Positions 46,804 to 54,156 of a stretch of 64,000 nt of DNA are shown here, piece after piece. Location: contig NZ_JAAIVI010000017.1 in the NCBI RefSeq assembly GCF_011008905.1, forward strand, positions 1,713,750-1,777,749. The letters are read 5' to 3'. Positions within the stretch are counted from its first letter, which is position 1. Every line of letters starts with the position of its first letter. Made by a program: the position numbers and the translations under genes. Under the pieces are notes generated by a model. That model was not told the origin of the DNA. It was given only the letters and a program-made list of their open reading frames with translations, and searched no databases. The DNA is from Wenzhouxiangella sp. XN201. Lineage in GTDB: Bacteria > Pseudomonadota > Gammaproteobacteria > Xanthomonadales > Wenzhouxiangellaceae.

Positions 46804-48480
46804 ATGCTTCGCCACCTTGCCATTCGCGATTTCGCCATCATCAGCGAGGTCGAGATCGACATCGAGCCGGGCTTTACCGCCATCACCGGGGAGACCGGTG
46901 CCGGCAAGTCAATCCTGGTCGACGCGCTCGGCCTGCTACTGGGCGACCGGGCCGAATCCGGCCTGATTGCCGGCGATGCCAGGCAGGCCGAACTCGAGGC
47001 TGTTTTTTCCCTCACGCACAACGACGGTGCCCGGCGCTGGCTGGCCGAGCAGGCTCTGGACGAGGGCGAGGAGCTGATCATCCGGCGCGTGCTGACCGCC
47101 CCCAGCGGCTCGAGAGCCTGGATCAACGGCCGCTCGGCCACTGTCGGACAACTGGCCGAACTGGGTGAGCACCTGGTCGAAATTCACGGCCAGCATGAGC
47201 ATCAACGCCTGGGACGCGCGGCCACTCAGCGCCGTCTGCTCGACGCGCGCGTCGCCGCCGACAAGCTCGATACAGTCCGCGAGACGTTCAGGCGCTGGCA
47301 GGATGCGCGCGCGGCGATGGATGAGTTCGAGCGGAATGCCGGCGACCCGCAGCAGCTCGAATTGCTGCAATTCCAGGTGCGCGAACTCGTCGAACTGGAT
47401 TTGGGCAATGGGGAGTACGAGCAGCTCGAAACCGAACAGGAACGCCTGGCTCGCGCCGACGATATCCGCCTGGCCCTGGCAAGCGCGGGCAACGCGCTCG
47501 ACAGTGAACTCGAAACGGCCGCGCGCGGCCTGATCCGGCAGGCCCTGGCGGCCCTCGAGCCGGTGCGTGAATTGCAGCCGGACCTGGAGGAAACGGCCGG
47601 CATGCTCGAGGAGGCCGGTATCAACATCGACGAGGCTCTGGCCAGTATCGAACGGCTGGCCAGCGGAGAATCCGGCGACCCGGAACGGCTCGACCAGGTC
47701 AATCGACGACTCGAGACCGCGCTCGACCTGGCACGCAAGCACCGAATCCGACCGGCCGAACTGCCGACGCTGACCGACACCCTGTCGCAGCGGCTGGAGC
47801 AGCTCGAGAATCAGGGGCAGCGACGGGCGGAGCTCGAAGCGGAGCTCGGTCGGGCCGAAACCGCCTGGCTTGAGGCGGCGAAAGCCCTCAGCAAGGCCCG
47901 GCAGAAAGCGGCGAAGTCACTCGCTGAGGCCGTGGCCCGACGGCTTGAGGCGCTGGGCATGGCGACCGCCGGGCTGGCCTTTGAAGTCGACACCGACAAC
48001 GATGCCCGACCATCGCCCGAGGGCATCGATCGGGTCACCATCACCTTCAGCGCCAACCCCGGACAAGCCCTGCAGCCGCTCTCGAAAATCGCCTCAGGCG
48101 GTGAACTCTCGCGCGTGGCGCTGGCCCTGATGCTGGCCGCCGAACACGGCCGGACGCCGCGAACCCGCATTTTCGACGAGGTGGACGCCGGTGTCGGCGG
48201 AGAAACGGCGCACGCAGTCGGCCGTTTCCTGCGCGAGGTCGCCGGAGACGGCCAGGCCATGTGCGTCACTCACCTGGCCCAGGTCGCGGCCTGCGCCGAC
48301 CACCAGTTCAGCGTGGCCAAACACAGCTCCGGCCAGACCACGGCCATGCAGATCCAGGCGCTTGGAGGCGACGAACGTCGGCGCGAGATCGCACGCATGC
48401 TCGGCAGCGCCGAGTCGGAGAAATCGCTGGCGCATGCGGCTGAAATGCTGGAGAAAAGCGTCAGTCCTTCTTCGGTCTGA
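46804..48480 (+). CDS. recN: DNA repair protein RecN
   Basis: A 558-residue SMC-like ATPase that acts early in double-strand break repair. The N-terminal Walker A is GETGAGKSILVDALGLLLG, a coiled-coil region spans about residues 150-370, and the C-terminal half has the ABC signature ASGGELSRVALALML and the Walker B RIFDEVDAGVGGETA. I chose ATG 46804, which gives the usual start MLRHLAIRDFAII. Length is normal. The last 20 bases overlap the convergent fur gene. SOS control is common in the family, but I did not find a clear LexA box in the short upstream gap. Confidence 0.97.
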   Translation: MLRHLAIRDFAIISEVEIDIEPGFTAITGETGAGKSILVDALGLLLGDRAESGLIAGDARQAELEAVFSLTHNDGARRWLAEQALDEGEELIIRRVLTAPSGSRAWINGRSATVGQLAELGEHLVEIHGQHEHQRLGRAATQRRLLDARVAADKLDTVRETFRRWQDARAAMDEFERNAGDPQQLELLQFQVRELVELDLGNGEYEQLETEQERLARADDIRLALASAGNALDSELETAARGLIRQALAALEPVRELQPDLEETAGMLEEAGINIDEALASIERLASGESGDPERLDQVNRRLETALDLARKHRIRPAELPTLTDTLSQRLEQLENQGQRRAELEAELGRAETAWLEAAKALSKARQKAAKSLAEAVARRLEALGMATAGLAFEVDTDNDARPSPEGIDRVTITFSANPGQALQPLSKIASGGELSRVALALMLAAEHGRTPRTRIFDEVDAGVGGETAHAVGRFLREVAGDGQAMCVTHLAQVAACADHQFSVAKHSSGQTTAMQIQALGGDERRREIARMLGSAESEKSLAHAAEMLEKSVSPSSV

Positions 48481-48886
48481 CGTAGAGCACCATCGAGTGG
48501 TCGATGATTTCAAAACCGTGTTCGCCGGCGATTTCTTCCTGTCGCTTTTCGATGGCCTCGTCGAAAAACTCGACCACTTCGCCCGTTTCCAGGCAGACCA
48601 TGTGGTCGTGGTGATCGCCCTCGTCCAACTCGTAGCAGGCCTGCTGCGAGCGCCCGGTGCCGTCGTCGAACAGGTGCTTGCGCACCAGGTGGGCTGCTTC
48701 GAACTGGGACAGCACCCGGTAGACGGTGGCCAGGCCGATTTCCTCGCCACGGTCGACCAGGGCACGATAGATGTCATCGGCCGTCATGTGCTTCTGGTCG
48801 GTGGTTTCGAGCAGGCGCAGGATCTGTCGCCGCGGATGCGTGACCTTCAGGCCGGCCCTTTTCAGCTCGCTGCTTTCTCCAGCCAT
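48461..48886 (-). CDS. fur: Ferric uptake regulator Fur
   Basis: A 141-residue metal-dependent repressor. ATG 48886 begins MAGESSELKRAGLKVTHPRR. The winged-helix core has AEDI-type helix TADDIYRALVDRGEEIGLATVYRVLSQ (split here only for naming), and the metal-binding region is HHDHMVCLETGEVVEFFD, with the HHDH cluster intact. Only one Cys is present in that loop, so the structural zinc site of E. coli Fur (CxxC) is missing. It diverges from bamE with a 57-base gap, and its 3' end overlaps recN by 20 bases. Confidence 0.96.
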   Translation of the reverse strand: MAGESSELKRAGLKVTHPRRQILRLLETTDQKHMTADDIYRALVDRGEEIGLATVYRVLSQFEAAHLVRKHLFDDGTGRSQQACYELDEGDHHDHMVCLETGEVVEFFDEAIEKRQEEIAGEHGFEIIDHSMVLYVRPKKD

Positions 48887-48943
48887 GTTGAACCTGTGCG
48901 ATTGAACCCGTGACGATCGAATCATACTGTATCATTGCCAACC

Positions 48944-49390
48944 ATGTCTGAAGCCTCGAAAACACTCATCGTCCTTCGCGCTCTTGCGCTGGCCGGCTCG
49001 CTACTGGTGACCGCCTGCGGGAGCATTGTCTACAAGCAGAACATCCAGCAGGGCAACGTACTCGACAACGAAGATGTCGAGGCACTCGAGCTCGGGATGA
49101 CCAAGCGCCAGGTACGGTCACTGCTGGGTTCTCCTTCGGTCAGCAGCCCCTTCCACCAGGATCGCTGGGACTACATGAATACTTACTCGGCACGCGGCGG
49201 CGAACCCACCAAGCGTTTGCTGACCCTGGAGTTCGAAGAAGGCGCCCTCGCCTCGATGTCGGGCAACTACCTCGAAGAGGAAAGCATCGCCAGCGAGGCC
49301 CTCGACGAATTGCAGGACGCCGAGGAAACCCCGATCCAGGATCTCGAAAGCCTGCGCAGCGAGGATGATCAAGGCGGTCCGGGAACCTGA
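48944..49390 (+). CDS. bamE: Outer-membrane assembly lipoprotein BamE (SmpA/OmlA)
   Basis: A 148-residue lipoprotein of the BAM complex that helps insert beta-barrel proteins. ATG 48944 is chosen over a TTG three codons upstream, and gives the lipoprotein signal LRALALAGSLLVTAC. The BamE core is clear: YKQNIQQGNVLDNEDVEALE, GMTKRQVRSLLGSP and DRWDYMNTY. The acidic C-terminal tail of about 40 residues is longer than in E. coli BamE (113 residues). It stands divergent to fur, as in many gammaproteobacteria. Confidence 0.95.
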   Translation: MSEASKTLIVLRALALAGSLLVTACGSIVYKQNIQQGNVLDNEDVEALELGMTKRQVRSLLGSPSVSSPFHQDRWDYMNTYSARGGEPTKRLLTLEFEEGALASMSGNYLEEESIASEALDELQDAEETPIQDLESLRSEDDQGGPGT

Positions 49391-49400
49391 ACCACGGCCT

Positions 49401-49709
49401 TCATTTGGCGGCCTTCTGCTCCCTGCGGGCAAGCTCGGCCAGTTCACGCCGGATCGTCTTGGGATCGGCCGTCAGCGGCCGGTAGACCTCGGCACGATCT
49501 CCGTCGGAGAGTACGGTTTCCGGCCGGCATTTGCGGCCGAAAATACCCAGCCGCGACTCATCGACTTCCAGACCCGGCAGACGTGACGGCAGATCGGCCC
49601 GGGCGACGGCTTCGGCCAGCGTCGTTCCGGCCGGCACGGTCATCGACAGCAGGAGCTGGCGATCGGGGAGTGCGGCGGCAACTTCGATATGAATATTCCT
49701 AGCGCCCAT
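49401..49709 (-). CDS. rnfH: RnfH family protein
   Basis: A 102-residue ubiquitin-like beta-grasp protein (UPF0125). ATG 49709 starts MGARNIHIEVAAALPDRQ. LSMTVPAGTTLAEAVARADL and GIFGRKCRPETVLSDGDRAE are the family blocks, and the end RPLTADPKTIRRELAELARR is typical. The molecular role is unknown. It begins inside the last 11 bases of ratA, and so is coupled to it. It converges with bamE with a 10-base gap. Confidence 0.93.
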   Translation of the reverse strand: MGARNIHIEVAAALPDRQLLLSMTVPAGTTLAEAVARADLPSRLPGLEVDESRLGIFGRKCRPETVLSDGDRAEVYRPLTADPKTIRRELAELARREQKAAK

Positions 49710-50130
49710 GAACCCGCTCCGCGCGGCGCGTGAAATCGTCCACCATGCGATCGGCCATACGCGAGAAGTTGCGCTGAAACGGCCTGAGCAGGATCGAGCC
49801 GGCCGCGCTGAAGCGCAGGTCCAGTCCGACCCGGCAGCCCTCACCCACCGGCCGGAATGACCATTCACCACCCAGTTCCTCGAATGGACCGCGTTCGAGC
49901 TGCATGATCAAGCGCTCACCCGGCACCAGAGTATTGCGGGTGGTAAATCGCCGCACCAGGCCGCCAAGCGCTACTTCAAGCGTTGCCAGCTGATGCTGCT
50001 GATCCTCCTCGTGTACTTCGGCCGACCGCACCCAGCCGAGAAAGCTGGGGTAGCTTTCGACATCCCTCACCAGGCCGTACATCTGATCCGGCGTGTAGGG
50101 CACTAGGGCTGAGCGGTGGATTTCGGGCAT
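49699..50130 (-). CDS. ratA: RatA/COQ10-like START-domain protein
   Basis: A 143-residue SRPBCC-fold protein (START/polyketide cyclase). It begins MPEIHRSALVPYTPDQMYGL, with VESYPSFLGW and FRPVGEGCRVGLDLRFSAAGS following, typical of RatA. Relatives have been described both as a ribosome-association toxin and as ubiquinone-binding COQ10-like proteins; the sequence cannot decide. It precedes rnfH with an 11-base overlap. Three copies of GTGTGAA lie at 50138-50158 just upstream. Confidence 0.93.
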   Translation of the reverse strand: MPEIHRSALVPYTPDQMYGLVRDVESYPSFLGWVRSAEVHEEDQQHQLATLEVALGGLVRRFTTRNTLVPGERLIMQLERGPFEELGGEWSFRPVGEGCRVGLDLRFSAAGSILLRPFQRNFSRMADRMVDDFTRRAERVHGR

Positions 50131-50137
50131 TGAACGA

Positions 50138-50158
50138 GTGTGAAGTGTGAAGTGTGAA
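50138..50158. repeat. Three tandem copies of GTGTGAA
   Basis: A short perfect tandem repeat in the 117-base gap between ratA and smpB, which diverge from here. It could alter promoter spacing if the copy number changes. Confidence 0.8.
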
Positions 50159-50247
50159 GTTTAACGGCTCGATGGGGTTGCCGAATGGTGCCAGTGCATC
50201 CAAGTTATCATTCTGCGTTCGCCTGAACACCAACAAGAAAGTACACC

Positions 50248-50712
50248 GTGGCCAAAAAGCAGCCTTCTTCGACCATTGCCCTCAACAAGCGCGCTCGCTT
50301 CGAGTACCACCTCGAGGAGCGGCTGGAGGCGGGTATTGCCCTGCAAGGCTGGGAGGTCAAGGCACTGCGCGAAGGCAAGATCCAGTTCGGCGACAGTTAT
50401 GTGCTGCTCAAGAACGGCGAGGCCTTCCTGTTCGGCTGTCTGATCACGCCACTGCCCTCGGTATCGACACATTTCACCCCCGACCCGACGCGCACGCGCC
50501 GCTTGCTGCTGCACCGACGGGAAATCGACCGGCTGATCGGCCTGGTGGAGCGCAAGGGCCAGACTATCGTGCCGACGGCCATGTACTGGAAGCAGGGCAA
50601 GGTCAAGGTCGAGATCGCAGTGGCCCACGGCAAGAAACAGCATGACAAGCGGCGGGCCGCGAAGGAAAAGGACTGGGAGCGGCAGAAGGGCCGCATCCTC
50701 AAGAGCCATTGA
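50248..50712 (+). CDS. smpB: tmRNA-binding protein SmpB
   Basis: A 154-residue RNA-binding protein that takes tmRNA to stalled ribosomes. It starts at a GTG at 50248 ([20 protein letters not shown]). [20 protein letters not shown] and [14 protein letters not shown] are family blocks, and the C-terminal tail is basic ([20 protein letters not shown]). Its partner ssrA lies 1.2 kb downstream with one diguanylate cyclase gene between. Length and motifs are fully normal. Confidence 0.97.
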   Translation: MAKKQPSSTIALNKRARFEYHLEERLEAGIALQGWEVKALREGKIQFGDSYVLLKNGEAFLFGCLITPLPSVSTHFTPDPTRTRRLLLHRREIDRLIGLVERKGQTIVPTAMYWKQGKVKVEIAVAHGKKQHDKRRAAKEKDWERQKGRILKSH

Positions 50713-50755
50713 CACGGCGACAAGTGCCTTTCGAGGAATCAACCGGAAACGCGGA

Positions 50756-51871
50756 ATGAACAAGGGGAAAACGAACGATGCCGCAGGCGACCGCAAGGCC
50801 GCCCTTTTGAGTGACCTCGGTCTGATGCCACGGCGCGTCTATCGCCTGCGCATGCTGGGCATGGGCCTGGCCGCGCCGCCGATCGGTGCCGTGCTGATCG
50901 AAAACGGTGCCGGCTGGCCGAGCTGGGCACTGCTGGCCTTCAGCGCACTGATCTGGCCGCAACTTGCCCTGCTGCTGGCCCGCTCCAGCCGCGACCCCTA
51001 CCGCGCCGAGCTGCGCAACCTGATGATCGACTCCGCAGTGGCCGGGTTGTGGGCGCCGCTGATGCACTTCAACCTGCTGCCCAGCGTGCTGTTGATTACC
51101 CTGGCAACGGTCGACAAGATCAGCACCGGAATTCGTGGCCTGTGGCTCTGGTCATTGCCGGGCCTGTTCGCGGGCCTGCTCGGCGGTGCGCTGGTGACCG
51201 GCTTCCGGTTTCAGCCCGACTCAAGCATGTCCGTGATCCTGGCCTGCATGCCGTTGCTACTCATCCATACCATTGCGGTCAGTCTGACCGGCTATCGCCT
51301 GGTACGGAAGGTCCAGCGTCAGAACCGCCAGCTCGACGAGTTGAGCCGTATCGACATGCTGACCGGCCTGGCCAGCCGCGGGCACTGGCAGGCGCGGGCC
51401 GAACTGATGCTCCAGGCACGCCACGGCGGCGGCGATTCGGTCAGTCTGCTGCTGATCGACCTCGACCACTTCAAGGCCATCAACGACGAGCACGGCCATA
51501 TTGCCGGCGACGATGCGCTGCGCGGCGTCGCCGGCGTCATTCTCCGGCAGATCGGGCGCCGGGATGTGGCCGGCCGCTTCGGCGGCGACGAACTGGCCAT
51601 TGCAATGGAAGGCGACGCCGAAGGGGCATCGGCCCTGGCCGAGTCCATTCGCGCGGAAGTCGCCGGGCTTGACCTGCCCCACCTGCACGGCGATCGCCTG
51701 ACCGTCAGCATCGGTTTCGCCGCGGCCCGCGACCGCGATCTGGGCCTGCGCGAATGGCTCGAGTCCGCCGACCGCGCGCTCTACCGCGCCAAGGAGTCCG
51801 GCCGCAACCGCGTCGCCGGCCTGATCGACGCCGACGGCAATCCGCTGCCCCACCCCGCTCCGGGCATTTGA
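50756..51871 (+). CDS. MASE2-type membrane diguanylate cyclase
   Basis: About 371 residues from ATG 50756. The N-terminal half has about five hydrophobic helices in a MASE2-like sensor (MLGMGLAAPPIGAVLIENGA onward to residue ~200). The GGDEF domain then has LSRIDMLTGLASRG, LIDLDHFKAINDEHGHIAGD and the active-site signature RFGGDEL; the last residue is Leu instead of Phe, a known active variant. It would make c-di-GMP in response to an unknown membrane signal. It starts 43 bases after smpB and may be read through from it. ssrA follows 55 bases downstream. Confidence 0.9.
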   Translation: MNKGKTNDAAGDRKAALLSDLGLMPRRVYRLRMLGMGLAAPPIGAVLIENGAGWPSWALLAFSALIWPQLALLLARSSRDPYRAELRNLMIDSAVAGLWAPLMHFNLLPSVLLITLATVDKISTGIRGLWLWSLPGLFAGLLGGALVTGFRFQPDSSMSVILACMPLLLIHTIAVSLTGYRLVRKVQRQNRQLDELSRIDMLTGLASRGHWQARAELMLQARHGGGDSVSLLLIDLDHFKAINDEHGHIAGDDALRGVAGVILRQIGRRDVAGRFGGDELAIAMEGDAEGASALAESIRAEVAGLDLPHLHGDRLTVSIGFAAARDRDLGLREWLESADRALYRAKESGRNRVAGLIDADGNPLPHPAPGI

Positions 51872-51882
51872 GTCCATACGCG

Positions 51883-51912
51883 TTGCGGAACTCTGGCAAA
51901 GACTGGTAGTCT
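51883..51912 (+). promoter_or_regulatory. Possible promoter of ssrA
   Basis: TTGCGG at 51883-51888 and TAGTCT at 51907-51912 are 18 bases apart in the 55-base gap before tmRNA. Both hexamers are only partial matches, so this is a weak call based largely on position. Confidence 0.35.
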
Positions 51913-51926
51913 GACTGTACGACTTC

Positions 51927-52283
51927 GGGGGCGTTCTGGCTTCGACGCGGATTGGACGTACCCTGGGGCATGCCGAGGTCTCAACTCACCTCGTAAAACA
52001 AGTTGAACAAAAGTTAGTTGCCAACGACGACAACTACGCACTGGCTGCCTAAAAACCAGCCTGCTCTCCGCCGGTTGAGCCTGCGCTTCCGACCGGAGAT
52101 CATTTAGCAGGATCGCGTCATGTCGCGTCTCTGGGCATGGCGTTAAATCAAACAGAGACTGGTCGTTGCGTATGCCCTGCCCCTCGGGCGGCGTAACGAT
52201 GAGAAAAAATCGAGCGGGCTAAGCATGTAGAACCAGGATCAGATGGTTCGCGGACGCGGGTTCGACTCCCGCCGCCTCCACCA
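51927..52283 (+). ncRNA. ssrA: Transfer-messenger RNA (single piece)
   Basis: The 5' end GGGGGCGTTCTGGCTTCGACG and the 3' end, with the T arm GGGTTCGACTCCC and an encoded CCA, form the tRNA-like part; the acceptor strands GGGGGCG and CGCCTCC pair. The tag reading frame at 52020-52052 gives ANDDNYALAA then TAA, one residue different from the E. coli tag. It rescues stalled ribosomes with SmpB, and a strong terminator follows at 52300. Total length is 357 bases. Confidence 0.97.
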
Positions 52284-52299
52284 GATCCCCGACGAAAGA

Positions 52300-52323
52300 G
52301 CCGGCCGCAGGGCCGGCTTTTTT
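52300..52323 (+). terminator. Rho-independent terminator of ssrA
   Basis: Stem GCCGGCC/GGCCGGC with a four-base loop, then six T, 16 bases after the mature 3' end of tmRNA. Confidence 0.88.
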
Positions 52324-52362
52324 GTGTCCGGCTTTCGCCCGATGGACTGCTAAACTCGGGCC

Positions 52363-54147
52363 ATGCACATCGCCACACTCCTGTTGATCATCCTGGCCGC
52401 CGGGCTGGCCAGCCAGTGGATTGCCTGGCAGATTCGCCTGCCAGCGATCGTGATCCTGATCGCCAGTGGCCTGGTGCTCGGCCCCGTCTCGGGCGTGGTC
52501 GACATCGCCATCGCACCCGAGGAACTGACTGAACTGATCGGCCTGGGCGTGGCGATCATCCTGTTCGAGGGCGGGATGGATCTCAAGCTGGGCGAGTTTC
52601 GACGCGTTGGCCACGGCATCACGCGACTGACCACCCTCGGCCCGCTACTGGCCTGGCTGCTAGGCGCACTGGCTGGTCACTACGTGGCGGGCCTGACCTG
52701 GCCAGTGGCCATCGTGCTCGGCGCCATTCTGGTTGTGACCGGTCCCACGGTGATTCTGCCCCTCCTGCGTCAGGCCCGCCTCAACAAGGACTCCGCCTCC
52801 CTGCTCAAGTGGGAAGGTATCGTCATCGACCCCGTGGGCGTGCTGCTGGCCGTACTGGCATTCCAGTACTTCACCTTGCATGGCGAAGACTGGTCGGATG
52901 TCTTTCTGGGCCTGGGCAAGGCGATCTTGATTGCAGCTCTTCTCGGCGGCCTGGGCGGGTGGCTGACCGGCTGGCTTTATCGGCGCGGCGCCGTTCCCGC
53001 CCACCTCAAACCCCCCATGTTGATGGTGCTGGTTCTCGCCGCGTACTGGGCCAGCAACCTGGTTCAGCATGAAGCCGGCCTGCTCACCGTGACGGTCATG
53101 GGGGTAGTGATCGGAAATATGCAGCTGGTCGAGCGAGAGCCCCTGCGCCACTTCAAGGAGAACCTGACGGTCGTACTTCTGTCGGTACTGTTCATCGTCA
53201 TTCCTACCCAGCTCGACGTCTCGCACCTGCAGTTGATCGGTCTGTCCTCGATGCTGTTCGTGCTGACGATACTCGTGGTCGTGCGTCCGCTGACGATTCT
53301 CCTGGCAACCATTGGCGCGCCCATGCGCTGGCAGGACAAGGCCTTGATGGCCTGGATTGCGCCGCGCGGAATCGTGGCCGCGGCCACGGCCAGTATCTTC
53401 GGCCCTGGCTTGGTTGCCGCCGGGTATGAGGAAGCGCAAATCCTGATGCCGCTGGTGTTCCTCGTCATCCTGGTGACCGTCATCGTGCACGGCATCACGC
53501 TCGGCCCGCTGGCCCGCAAGCTCGGCCTGGCCGCAGAAGAGGAGAACGGCCTGCTGATCGTGGGTGCCAACGACTGGACCCGGGCCTTGGCCAACGAACT
53601 CAGGGATCACAAGATCGACGTGCTGATCGCCGACGGCTCCTGGTACCGCCTCAAGCCCATCCGCATGGACGGCACGCGGACCTACTACGGCGAAGTCCTA
53701 TCCGAGCACGCCGAGCACGAGCTGGAGGACGAGGACCTGAGCTACCTGCTCTGTGCGACCGATAACGATTACTACAACGCCCTGGTCTGCAAGGCGATGG
53801 GCGGCGAATTCGGCCACCACCGGACTTTCCAGCTCGCACCGCCCAAGGAGTCGAGCGACGAACAGCGACGCCTGACACTGCAGCAACGAGGCTACTTCGC
53901 CTTTGAACCGCCCATCGATGCTTACTCGCTCCACGACCGAATGAACGAGGGCTGGGTCTTCCAGACCACGCGCTTGCGCGAAAAATTCACCATGGAGCAG
54001 CTCGAGGAAAAGCTGGGCGAGCCGGGCGAAGACTGGCTGCTGATCGGCAGCGTTTCGCCGGACGGCAAGTTCAGGCTCTATTCGAGCGAGCACCCTTTCC
54101 GTCCCGACTCCGACTGGCTGCTGCTCTACTTTGCGCCTGAACGCTGA
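52363..54147 (+). CDS. CPA1-family Na+/H+ antiporter with C-terminal nucleotide-binding-like domain
   Basis: A 594-residue inner-membrane antiporter. The first ~400 residues hold about twelve membrane segments, with VVTGPTVILPLLRQ and the acidic transport motif EGIVIDPVGVLLAV near residue 150. The cytosolic C-terminal ~190 residues start LLIVGANDWTRALANELRDH, an RCK/TrkA-N-like Rossmann fold though without a classical GxGxxG, followed by a TrkA-C-like end. This build is seen in CPA1 proteins near KefB and NhaP2. It would exchange Na+ or K+ for H+ and may be gated by a nucleotide or metabolite. It is transcribed alone after ssrA and converges with rlmKL. Confidence 0.9.
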   Translation: MHIATLLLIILAAGLASQWIAWQIRLPAIVILIASGLVLGPVSGVVDIAIAPEELTELIGLGVAIILFEGGMDLKLGEFRRVGHGITRLTTLGPLLAWLLGALAGHYVAGLTWPVAIVLGAILVVTGPTVILPLLRQARLNKDSASLLKWEGIVIDPVGVLLAVLAFQYFTLHGEDWSDVFLGLGKAILIAALLGGLGGWLTGWLYRRGAVPAHLKPPMLMVLVLAAYWASNLVQHEAGLLTVTVMGVVIGNMQLVEREPLRHFKENLTVVLLSVLFIVIPTQLDVSHLQLIGLSSMLFVLTILVVVRPLTILLATIGAPMRWQDKALMAWIAPRGIVAAATASIFGPGLVAAGYEEAQILMPLVFLVILVTVIVHGITLGPLARKLGLAAEEENGLLIVGANDWTRALANELRDHKIDVLIADGSWYRLKPIRMDGTRTYYGEVLSEHAEHELEDEDLSYLLCATDNDYYNALVCKAMGGEFGHHRTFQLAPPKESSDEQRRLTLQQRGYFAFEPPIDAYSLHDRMNEGWVFQTTRLREKFTMEQLEEKLGEPGEDWLLIGSVSPDGKFRLYSSEHPFRPDSDWLLLYFAPER

Positions 54148-54156
54148 GACCGGCGC

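Noticed and set aside
48887-48943. A Fur box in the fur-bamE gap
   Set aside because: AATCATACTGTATCATT has some similarity to the 19-base consensus but too few matching positions to call.
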